Notes under the pieces: model-generated
Seen by the model: only the letters and a program-made list of their open reading frames with translations
The model's database searches: none
Told to the model about the DNA's origin: nothing
In this document: positions 16,544 through 22,520 of the stretch, one piece after another
Numbering within the stretch: the first letter of the stretch is position 1
How the letters are laid out: every line of letters begins with the position of its first letter
NCBI GenBank assembly: GCA_964411065.1
Contig: CAYPJO010000022.1
Location: 1-24,949, forward strand
Direction of reading: 5' to 3'
Length of the DNA: 24,949 nt
DNA from: DYHD01 sp964411065
GTDB taxonomy: Bacteria; Nitrospirota; Thermodesulfovibrionia; Thermodesulfovibrionales; Dissulfurispiraceae
Program-made: the position numbers and the translations under genes

Positions 16544-16638
16544 TACATTATTAATACTGAGATAGTTTTTTATATTAAAATAATGAGCAATTAAGGCTAA
16601 TATAGTTGATTGCTAATGGTCAAATAAATAAATTTTAT

Positions 16639-16676
16639 TTTTTTATAATAATTATTTTTTATAATAATTATTTTTT
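16639..16676. repeat. 16-base tandem repeat, 2.4 copies
   Basis: The unit TTTTTTATAATAATTA occurs at 16639-16654 and 16655-16670, followed by six further T. Low complexity. Confidence 0.85.
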
Positions 16677-16724
16677 AAAAGATGTTGATTCTGCTAAATT
16701 TTTTACTGAAGCAAAATTTTATTC

Positions 16725-16774
16725 AGAAGTTAGTGACAGGTTAGTTATAAGAAGTTAGTGACAGGTTAGTTATA
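16725..16774. repeat. 25-base perfect tandem duplication
   Basis: 16725-16749 and 16750-16774 are identical over 25 bases. The unit starts AGAAGTTAGTGACAGG and contains two GTTAG motifs. It ends 12 bases before the TTGACA of the candidate ino1 promoter, where an activator or operator site would lie. Confidence 0.9.
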
Positions 16775-16786
16775 AATTTAATTGTC

Positions 16787-16815
16787 TTGACATAATTATT
16801 TAGGTTAAATTATAT
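16787..16815 (+). promoter_or_regulatory. Candidate promoter of ino1
   Basis: A perfect TTGACA at 16787-16792 is followed after 17 bases by TTATAT (or after 18 by TATATC). The leader would be about 200 bases. A second candidate with an extended -10 (TGATAAAAT, 16878-16885... box at 16880-16885) and ATGACT at 16858-16863 lies further down. Confidence 0.45.
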
Positions 16816-16824
16816 CATTTTATT

Positions 16825-16848
16825 TTAACTCATAAATTAACTCATAAA
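16825..16848. repeat. 12-base perfect tandem duplication
   Basis: TTAACTCATAAA occurs at 16825-16836 and again at 16837-16848, just downstream of the first candidate ino1 -10 box. Confidence 0.9.
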
Positions 16849-16913
16849 AAAATGAGAATGACTTTATATTTGAATGTGATAAAATAGTAAGTCAAAATAT
16901 AAGCCTTTATAAA

Positions 16914-16935
16914 AATTTTAAAAGAATTTTAAAAG
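16914..16935. repeat. 11-base perfect tandem duplication
   Basis: AATTTTAAAAG occurs at 16914-16924 and again at 16925-16935, in the ino1 leader. AT-rich, so weaker evidence of a specific event. Confidence 0.8.
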
Positions 16936-17024
16936 TTTGATTTCAAAAACTCTGATAGGGTTATTCAAATTTTGATTTCTTATAGGAAAAGACCAAATTT
17001 AAATAGAGGAGATTAGGTGGTCAA

Positions 17025-18128
17025 ATGGGGAAGATACGAATAGCTATAGTAGGTATAGGTAATTGTGCAAGCTCTTTAATCCAAGGAATAGAGTATTATA
17101 AATCCCTTGAGTCCTCTAAGGTTAAAGAGCATTTAGGTTTAATGCATTTTGACTTAGGGGGATATCTTCCAGGTGATATAGAAGTAGTTGCTGCATATGA
17201 TATAGACATTAGAAAAGTAAATAAACCTTTAAAGGAAGCCATCTTTGCTAAACCTAACTGTACCAAGATATTTTTCCCAAACGTTAAAGACTACCCTGTG
17301 ATAGTAGAGATGGGGGAAATACTTGATGGTATTTCTCCTCACATGTCTGAATACCCAGATGATAGAAGATTTATTCCAGCTGATGTCTCCCCGTGTAACA
17401 TCGTTAAATCATTGAAAGAAAGCGGGGCAGATATGTTAATTAACTATCTTCCTGTAGGTTCGGTGAAAGCTACAGAATATTATGCAGAAGCCGCCTTACA
17501 AGCCGGGGTAGCATTTATAAATTGTATACCTGTTTTTATTGCTTCTGACGATAAGTGGTCAAAGCTATTTGAGGAGAAAAAAATTCCCATTATTGGAGAC
17601 GACGTAAAATCTCAGATAGGAGCTACCATAATTCATAGGGAATTGGCAAGACTTTTTATGGATCGAGGTGTCAAAATAACCCATACCTATCAGTTAAACG
17701 TAGGTGGTAACACAGATTTCCTTAACATGTTAAACCATTCAAGATTGAAGCTTAAAAAGATATCAAAAACCAAATCAGTTCATTGCCAAATTTCTCACCC
17801 CTTAGATAGTGAGGATATGCATATAGGCCCTTCTGATTATGTACCATGGTTAAATGACAACAAAATATGTTTTCTAAGAATCGAAGGCGTTGGTTTCGGC
17901 AATATACCTATGCACTTAGAGTTAAGACTGTCTGTAGAAGACTCGCCTAACAGTGCTGGTGTTATTATTGATGCTATAAGGTGTTGTAAGATTGCTAAGG
18001 ATAGGGGTATTGGAGGAGTGCTTATATCACCTTCAGCTTATTTTATGAAACATCCACCAACACAATTTCCTGACACTACAGCAAAGGCAATGGTGGAGGA
18101 TTTTATTAGTGGCAAAAGGGAGAGGTAG
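17025..18128 (+). CDS. ino1: Myo-inositol-1-phosphate synthase (inositol-3-phosphate synthase)
   Basis: Ino1 turns glucose 6-phosphate into inositol 3-phosphate (1L-myo-inositol 1-phosphate) with an internal NAD+ cycle. The 367 residues equal the mycobacterial enzyme in length, well below the eukaryotic form of over 500. It shows the NAD-binding AIVGIGNCASSLIQGIEYY, NYLPVGSVKATEYY, FINCIPVFIASD, and the active-site block GDDVKSQIGATIIHRELA ... TYQLNVGGNTDFLNM. SAYFMKHPP lies near the end. AGGTGG at 17015-17020 is four bases before the ATG. The CDP-alcohol phosphatidyltransferase gene begins on the base after the stop, so the product is probably used to make an inositol lipid. Confidence 0.94.
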   Translation: MGKIRIAIVGIGNCASSLIQGIEYYKSLESSKVKEHLGLMHFDLGGYLPGDIEVVAAYDIDIRKVNKPLKEAIFAKPNCTKIFFPNVKDYPVIVEMGEILDGISPHMSEYPDDRRFIPADVSPCNIVKSLKESGADMLINYLPVGSVKATEYYAEAALQAGVAFINCIPVFIASDDKWSKLFEEKKIPIIGDDVKSQIGATIIHRELARLFMDRGVKITHTYQLNVGGNTDFLNMLNHSRLKLKKISKTKSVHCQISHPLDSEDMHIGPSDYVPWLNDNKICFLRIEGVGFGNIPMHLELRLSVEDSPNSAGVIIDAIRCCKIAKDRGIGGVLISPSAYFMKHPPTQFPDTTAKAMVEDFISGKRER

Positions 18129-18734
18129 TTGTTAAGTGCTAAATTTGGACATTTTCTTGACAAGCCACTCGATCCAGTAGCTAAAAAGATAGCTATCCAT
18201 CCCAATATATTGACAATAATAGGGTTTTTAATAACGCTTTTTGCATCTGCTATATTGCCCTTTAATCTCAAAGTAGGAGGTTTACTGATTTTGCTCGGTG
18301 GCATTTTTGACTTTCTTGATGGCGTAGTTGCAAGAAGCAATAATAAAAAAACAGTTTTTGGGGCTTTTCTTGATTCTACTCTCGATAGGTGTTCCGACTT
18401 TTTTATATTTTTTGCAATAGGCTGCCATTTTGCAATCATCAATAATATAGGAGGTATCCTTTTAACATCTGTTTGCCTTTTTGGAACTTTTTTGATTAGT
18501 TACATTAGAGCAAGAGCTGAGGGACTCGGAATTCAATGTAAGGTCGGATTAATGGAAAGACCAGAGAGGATTATACTTATATCATTTGGTTGTTTGATAA
18601 GCTGGCTTTATTATGTTATGATTTTGTTATTCTTTTTCACCTATTTCACCATATTACAAAGAGTCCTCCATGTTTACAATAATCATAAAAGAATAGACAA
18701 TAGAGTACCTCTCACAAATCTTCCTCCAGAATAA
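18129..18734 (+). CDS. CDP-alcohol phosphatidyltransferase, probable phosphatidylinositol-phosphate synthase
   Basis: A 201-residue membrane enzyme with about six hydrophobic segments. The full CDP-alcohol phosphatidyltransferase motif DX2DGX2ARX8GX3DX3D is present with Asp61, Asp64, Asp82 and Asp86, which bind metal and CDP-diacylglycerol. The MERPERIIL segment resembles the ERxER motif of inositol-phosphate-using members, and the gene is fused head to tail with ino1. I therefore infer transfer of inositol phosphate onto CDP-diacylglycerol to give phosphatidylinositol phosphate, as in mycobacterial PgsA. A phosphatidylglycerol-phosphate synthase is the main alternative. The start is TTG directly after the ino1 stop, with GGGAGAGG just before as ribosome site. 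Confidence 0.85.
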   Translation: MLSAKFGHFLDKPLDPVAKKIAIHPNILTIIGFLITLFASAILPFNLKVGGLLILLGGIFDFLDGVVARSNNKKTVFGAFLDSTLDRCSDFFIFFAIGCHFAIINNIGGILLTSVCLFGTFLISYIRARAEGLGIQCKVGLMERPERIILISFGCLISWLYYVMILLFFFTYFTILQRVLHVYNNHKRIDNRVPLTNLPPE

Positions 18735-18829
18735 TAAATTTATTAATTCTGATGCTGCTTTCTTTTATGAACTGAAGCTTAAAATATACTCTATTATGGA
18801 AACTTTAAAACCAGCAGCATGTCAGACTA

Positions 18830-18838
18830 TGGTATAAT
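18830..18838 (+). promoter_or_regulatory. Extended -10 promoter of the DUF948/ytxH pair
   Basis: TGGTATAAT gives a perfect TATAAT at 18833-18838 with the TGn extension. There is no good -35, as often with extended -10 promoters. It lies 27 bases before the first ATG. Confidence 0.55.
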
Positions 18839-18865
18839 ATAATTTAATAATGAGGGGGCTATGAG

Positions 18866-19273
18866 ATGGTCAATCAATCATGGTTAATGATAGTAAGTGC
18901 AGGTTTCTTTATTATTGTTTTCATTTTTTTAGCAGCTATAGTGTTTTTGATTTATACAACATTAGAGTTAAAAAAGATAGGGACTAATCTCAAAGAGTTT
19001 TTAAAAACTACCGAAGAAAGTCTTATTCCAGTATTAAAAGAGACGGAGTTAACATTACAAAGCATTAGAAAAATAAGCGATGATGTAGGAAAGATCACAG
19101 AGGATGCTAAAAAATTAACTACAGCAGTGAATGATGTTGCTGTAAATGTTATCGCTTTAAGTTTTCTCCTAAAAGATCTTCGAGAGAGCCTATTAATTAG
19201 AACTTCAGGTCTAAAAGCAGGTATTAGAGAAGCCTTCAATACCTTTATTAAACAACTGAAAGAAAGGAGGTAA
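18866..19273 (+). CDS. DUF948 membrane protein (YtxG-like)
   Basis: A 135-residue protein with one N-terminal membrane segment at about 8-30, followed by a polar, probably coiled-coil or amphipathic helical region (Leu, Lys, Glu and Thr rich) to the end. This matches the DUF948 family, which also covers B. subtilis YtxG. The molecular function is not known. The YtxH-like gene follows three bases after the stop, the same pairing as in B. subtilis, where these genes are associated with stress and cell envelope. GAGGGGG at 18852-18858 precedes the ATG by seven bases. The end of the gene doubles as ribosome site for the next: the last Arg codons plus stop read AGGAGGTAA. Confidence 0.8.
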   Translation: MVNQSWLMIVSAGFFIIVFIFLAAIVFLIYTTLELKKIGTNLKEFLKTTEESLIPVLKETELTLQSIRKISDDVGKITEDAKKLTTAVNDVAVNVIALSFLLKDLRESLLIRTSGLKAGIREAFNTFIKQLKERR

Positions 19274-19276
19274 CCC

Positions 19277-19585
19277 ATGAACAACAAAGAAGGAAGCTTC
19301 GGTGTAGGTGCAATATTGCTCTCATTCCTTTTAGGGACAATGGTTGGAGCAGGCTTAGCACTCCTTGTAGCTCCACAAACAGGCTCAGAAACAAGAAGGA
19401 GAATCAAAGATTTTGCTGGTGATATAACAGATAAAGCTTCTAATTATATTGAGCAAGCAAAAGTAAAAGCAGCTTCATCAATTGAGAAAGGAAAGGATAT
19501 TTTAGAAGCTCAGAAGAGTGCTATTTCTGCAGCAATAGAGGCTGGTAAAGATGCATACGATAAAGAAGTACATAAACATCAGTAG
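19277..19585 (+). CDS. YtxH-family membrane-anchored protein
   Basis: A 102-residue protein with one N-terminal membrane segment rich in Gly and Ala (GVGAILLSFLLGTMVGAGLA), then LLVAPQTGSETRRRIKD, the signature of YtxH-like proteins. The rest is a polar amphipathic helix rich in Ala, Lys and Glu. Function unknown; family members are linked to envelope or stress response. AAGGAGG within the end of the DUF948 gene serves as ribosome site, so the two proteins are probably made in fixed proportion. Confidence 0.82.
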   Translation: MNNKEGSFGVGAILLSFLLGTMVGAGLALLVAPQTGSETRRRIKDFAGDITDKASNYIEQAKVKAASSIEKGKDILEAQKSAISAAIEAGKDAYDKEVHKHQ

Positions 19586-19631
19586 ATAAGTTCTCGATGA
19601 GCATGTTTATAGATTCTCAAAAATTAATAAT

Positions 19632-19670
19632 AAAGGTTTTTTACATATGGAATAAAAGATAAAAACCTTT
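19632..19670. other. Inverted repeat, 10-base perfect stem
   Basis: AAAGGTTTTT at 19632-19641 pairs with AAAAACCTTT at 19661-19670 around a 19-base loop. No T tract follows on the plus strand, so it is not a standard terminator. Confidence 0.5.
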
Positions 19671-19676
19671 AAGAAT

Positions 19677-19705
19677 AAAGCCTCTGGTCCTATTACAGAG
19701 GCTTT
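19677..19705 (+). terminator. Probable terminator after the DUF948/ytxH pair
   Basis: AAAGCCTCTG at 19677-19686 pairs perfectly with CAGAGGCTTT at 19696-19705 around a 9-base loop. ATCTATTCTTTCTAT follows, moderately T-rich. It lies about 90 bases beyond the ytxH-like stop. Confidence 0.6.
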
Positions 19706-19823
19706 ATCTATTCTTTCTATCTCCTCCGTTAAAGGGGCTCTCTATTTGGTAGCATTGAAAGAGAAAAAACTATAGAATAATTTCAGTGTAGTTGAAAGAG
19801 ATTATGCAAACTGTTAAAAATTA

Positions 19824-19848
19824 CCCTCTACTTTTTGAGGGCTTTTTT
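19824..19848 (+). terminator. Second plus-strand terminator-like hairpin
   Basis: CCCTC at 19824-19828 pairs with GAGGG at 19837-19841 and is followed by C and TTTTTT (19843-19848). The stem is short but the T tract is good. No annotated gene ends here. Confidence 0.55.
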
Positions 19849-19954
19849 AGCAAGTAAAGCTCAGAAGTTTTCTTTTGAGAGGCTAATCTATTTTATTTAA
19901 TGAATAGAAAAGATATTTACTCTCCCATTTTTCCTTTAAAGATATTGAAAATCT

Positions 19955-19983
19955 TTTACAAATATAAAGTAACTTAGTATACT
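19955..19983 (+). promoter_or_regulatory. Promoter of tadA, predicted to give a leaderless mRNA
   Basis: TTTACA at 19955-19960 and TATACT at 19978-19983 are exactly 17 bases apart. Transcription would start near 19990, one base before the tadA ATG. Confidence 0.6.
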
Positions 19984-19990
19984 AAATTAA

Positions 19991-20461
19991 ATGTTCACAG
20001 ACATAGATTTTATGAGGATAGCTCTTTTTGAAGCCGAATTAGCCTATAAGGAAAGAGAGATACCTGTAGGAGCAATTATTGTTATTGATGGTAGAGTAAT
20101 AGCGAGAGCTCATAATAAAAAGGAGTCTTTAAACGACCCTACTGCTCATGCTGAGATACTTGCCATCAGAGATGCCTCGACTCTTCTCAATACCTGGAGA
20201 TTAGAGAATGCTACTCTTTATGTCACAAAAGAACCTTGTCCTATGTGCGCAGGGGCGATAATTAATGCTCGTATCAGGAGCGTTGTATATGGTTGTGCAG
20301 ATCCTAAAAATGGTGCTGTAGAAAGCTTATATAAAATGCTATCTGATGACCGGCTTAATCATCAGGTAAAGGTTTTTTCTGGAATCCTCAAAGAGGATTG
20401 CGAGCTAATTCTGAAGACTTTTTTTGAAGAGATAAGGTCATCAAAAAGATCAAAAAATTAA
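19991..20461 (+). CDS. tadA: tRNA-specific adenosine deaminase
   Basis: TadA deaminates A34 to inosine in tRNA-Arg(ACG). The 156-residue protein has the zinc and catalytic motif HAE with His53 and Glu55, and the second zinc motif PCPMC with Cys83 and Cys86. EREIPVGAIIV and the ARIRSVVYGCADPKNGA segment are typical of TadA rather than of other cytidine deaminases. The start is firm: an in-frame TAA lies directly before the ATG and the N-terminus aligns with the family. No Shine-Dalgarno is present, and the promoter position predicts a leaderless message. It converges on the penicillin-binding protein gene across 25 bases. Confidence 0.93.
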   Translation: MFTDIDFMRIALFEAELAYKEREIPVGAIIVIDGRVIARAHNKKESLNDPTAHAEILAIRDASTLLNTWRLENATLYVTKEPCPMCAGAIINARIRSVVYGCADPKNGAVESLYKMLSDDRLNHQVKVFSGILKEDCELILKTFFEEIRSSKRSKN

Positions 20462-20485
20462 TATCTTCCATAGGCATAAAGATAT
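20461..20485. terminator. Possible shared hairpin between convergent tadA and PBP genes
   Basis: ATATCTT at 20461-20467 pairs with AAGATAT at 20479-20485 around an 11-base loop, filling the convergent gap. The stem is AT-rich and no T tract follows on either side. Confidence 0.3.
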
Positions 20486-20486
20486 A

Positions 20487-22262
20487 TCACAGTATATTTT
20501 TCATAAATTCTATCCAGATAGGTAAAGCAGAAGATGCTCCAGTCTCTTTTTCCCCTATAGAGGTGTGATTATCTCTTCCAACCCACACACCTACTAAGAG
20601 TCTATCATCAAAGCCAATAAACCAAGCATCTGAAAAATTATTAGTGGTACCTGTCTTACCATATACCTTTCTGTCCAGTTCTTTTGCTCTTTGAGCAGTT
20701 CCTTCTTCTACAACGCTTCTAAGAAGTTCCCTCATTTTCTCGACTGTTTCGTGGGGAAGAACTTCTTCTGAATGGGGTATTATTTCCTCTAAAACTGTAC
20801 CTTCTCTATTTGTAATTTTTTCATAGGCAATTGGCGTTATCCTCCTTCCCGTAGCAAAAACAGAATAGGCAGAAGTAAGTTCCAATAAAGTTACTTCTGA
20901 TGCTCCAAGAGCAAGAGGCATATAAGGATCGAGATTTCTATGAATACCAGATCTATGAATGAAATCTATAATATTTTCTATCCCAACCTTGCTGGCTAAT
21001 CTTACTGTTGCAGCATTTAAAGAAAGGGCTAAAGCAGTTTTTAAAGAGATATAACCTCTATACTTGTTGTCGTAATTTTTGGGCGACCATACTCTTTTTT
21101 TGTCAGATGCTCTAAAAGAAATTGGTCCATCGAGGATGTTGTCATTAACATCCATACCATTTTCAATTGCTACCGCATAAACAAAGGGTTTAAAGGCAGA
21201 TCCTGGCTGTCTAAGAGCAGAAACTGCTCTATTGAATTGACTTTGCCAAAAGTCAGTGCCTCCCACCATAGCTTTGATATGCCCTGTTCTAAGGTCTATT
21301 GCTACCAAAGCTCCTTGGACGCCTTCGCCAGAACGTTTTTCAATAGTCTTGACGCCTTGTCTTACAGCTTGCTCTGCTATAGTTTGCATGTGAGAATCGA
21401 TGGTAGAATAAATTCTCAACCCCCCAGTATATAGATTCTCGTTGTAACTGTTCTCAAGATTGGTTCGTAAATATTCTATTAAATATGGTGCATTATATCT
21501 TCTGGGAAAGTTCTTCTGAGGTAAGGGTTCAGCATTGGCTGAAATAAGCTGTTCTTTGGTAATGAATCCGTTTTCTAACATCTTTTGTAAAACTATGGAT
21601 CTCCTTATATAGGCTTTCTGGGGATCCTTAAACGGAGAGAATGCTGAAGGTGCCTTTGGCAGTCCGGCAAGGAGCGCAACTTCAGCTAAATTGAGTTCAA
21701 AGGTTGATTTACCAAAATATGCATGAGCAGCAGCTTCTATCCCGTAAGCTCTCGATCCAAAATATACCTGATTTATATATATACCGAGAATTTCATCTTT
21801 TGTATATCTTTTCTCAATCTGGAGTGAGAGAATGGCTTCTTTTATTTTCCTTTGCAAAGTTTTTTCAGGAGTTAAAAATAACATTTTAGCCAACTGCTGA
21901 GTAATGGTACTTCCGCCTTCCACAAAACTCCCAGCTAAAATATCCTTATATAGAGCTCTTAGTATACCTATAAAATCAATGCCGGGGTGGGAGTAAAACC
22001 TTTGATCTTCAATAGCTATAAAAGCTTGTTTTACTAAAGGAGGAATGTTATATTCTGGGATAAAGGTTCTTCGCTCTATATAGAGTTCCGCTAATATCTT
22101 GCCATCAGAAGAGTATACTATCGTGGACTCAAGAGGTCTGTAACTTTTAAGAGAACTAATATCGGGCAAATCCGATATAATAAGATAAATATAGATAGAA
22201 CCAAAAGCTATTAAGAAGATAATCACAAAAAAGAAAAAGATTTTGAGATAACCTCTGGTCAT
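20487..22262 (-). CDS. Class A penicillin-binding protein (bifunctional transglycosylase/transpeptidase, PBP1A type)
   Basis: Polymerises and cross-links peptidoglycan at the outer face of the membrane. The 591-residue protein has an N-terminal anchor at about 8-29, then a GT51 glycosyltransferase domain with catalytic Glu85 (IAIEDQRFYSHPGID), GGSTITQQLAK and the KRYTKDEILGIYINQVYFG helix. The transpeptidase domain has Ser355 and Lys358 (SAFK), Ser414-Leu-Asn416 (SxN) and Lys536-Thr-Gly (KTG). All catalytic residues are present. It ends shortly after the transpeptidase core with no C-terminal extension, so it is a short version. The ATG lacks a ribosome site. A weak TACAAT on the minus strand (22275-22280) would put transcription within about six bases of it. 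Confidence 0.93.
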   Translation of the reverse strand: MTRGYLKIFFFFVIIFLIAFGSIYIYLIISDLPDISSLKSYRPLESTIVYSSDGKILAELYIERRTFIPEYNIPPLVKQAFIAIEDQRFYSHPGIDFIGILRALYKDILAGSFVEGGSTITQQLAKMLFLTPEKTLQRKIKEAILSLQIEKRYTKDEILGIYINQVYFGSRAYGIEAAAHAYFGKSTFELNLAEVALLAGLPKAPSAFSPFKDPQKAYIRRSIVLQKMLENGFITKEQLISANAEPLPQKNFPRRYNAPYLIEYLRTNLENSYNENLYTGGLRIYSTIDSHMQTIAEQAVRQGVKTIEKRSGEGVQGALVAIDLRTGHIKAMVGGTDFWQSQFNRAVSALRQPGSAFKPFVYAVAIENGMDVNDNILDGPISFRASDKKRVWSPKNYDNKYRGYISLKTALALSLNAATVRLASKVGIENIIDFIHRSGIHRNLDPYMPLALGASEVTLLELTSAYSVFATGRRITPIAYEKITNREGTVLEEIIPHSEEVLPHETVEKMRELLRSVVEEGTAQRAKELDRKVYGKTGTTNNFSDAWFIGFDDRLLVGVWVGRDNHTSIGEKETGASSALPIWIEFMKNIL

Positions 22263-22520
22263 GCTTTTGTACTAATTGTAGGGATTGGAATATTTGGAGT
22301 CTCAATCATCTTCTCTCTGTAAATTCACTCAATAAACTCAATATTTTAAACTGCCTGATTGATCTTCTTTTTAATTGTTTATTTAATTATTAGCCCTTTA
22401 AAAGTCTATATTTATGATTATAAGTCAAATAGCTTACTTCTAATAATTTTATTTTTATATAAGTTTTAGAAAACGACTTTTTTACACTAACTTAACAGCT
22501 TAAGAATTAAAATAAAAACT

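Larger units (their letters stand above)
16544..17024. other. Non-coding AT-rich region upstream of ino1 with serial tandem duplications
   Basis: These 481 bases separate the gap from ino1 and contain no supported gene. They hold four different exact two-copy tandem repeats, a candidate promoter and a small CTCAT/ATGAG hairpin (16841-16845 with 16852-16856). With the gap closed, this would be the divergent control region between dsrA and ino1. No known riboswitch was recognised. Confidence 0.6.
19586..19990. other. Non-coding region between ytxH-like gene and tadA with three hairpins
   Basis: This 405-base stretch has no supported protein gene. It holds two adjacent stems (19632-19670 and 19677-19705), a third short stem with a T tract (19824-19848), and the tadA promoter at its end. 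Between the second and third hairpins lie about 118 bases that could be a short separate transcript; TTGAAA near 19757 followed after 17 bases by TAATTT is a weak promoter candidate. Confidence 0.5.

Noticed and set aside
16639..16935. Serial repeats considered as a CRISPR array or replication origin
   Set aside because: Each unit occurs only twice, units differ and there are no spacers; no DnaA-box cluster and no dnaA or dnaN nearby.
18038..18442. 134-codon minus-strand frame opposite ino1 and the phosphatidyltransferase gene
   Set aside because: It is a mirror of two well-supported genes, including the CDP-alcohol motif region.
18752..18820. Distant inverted repeat ATGCTGCT / AGCAGCAT before the DUF948 gene
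   Set aside because: The arms are 53 bases apart and lie far from terminator or operator geometry; a chance match is likely.
18952..19407. 151-codon minus-strand frame opposite the DUF948/ytxH pair
   Set aside because: The plus-strand pair has proper ribosome sites, a promoter and family signatures; the opposite frame has none of these.
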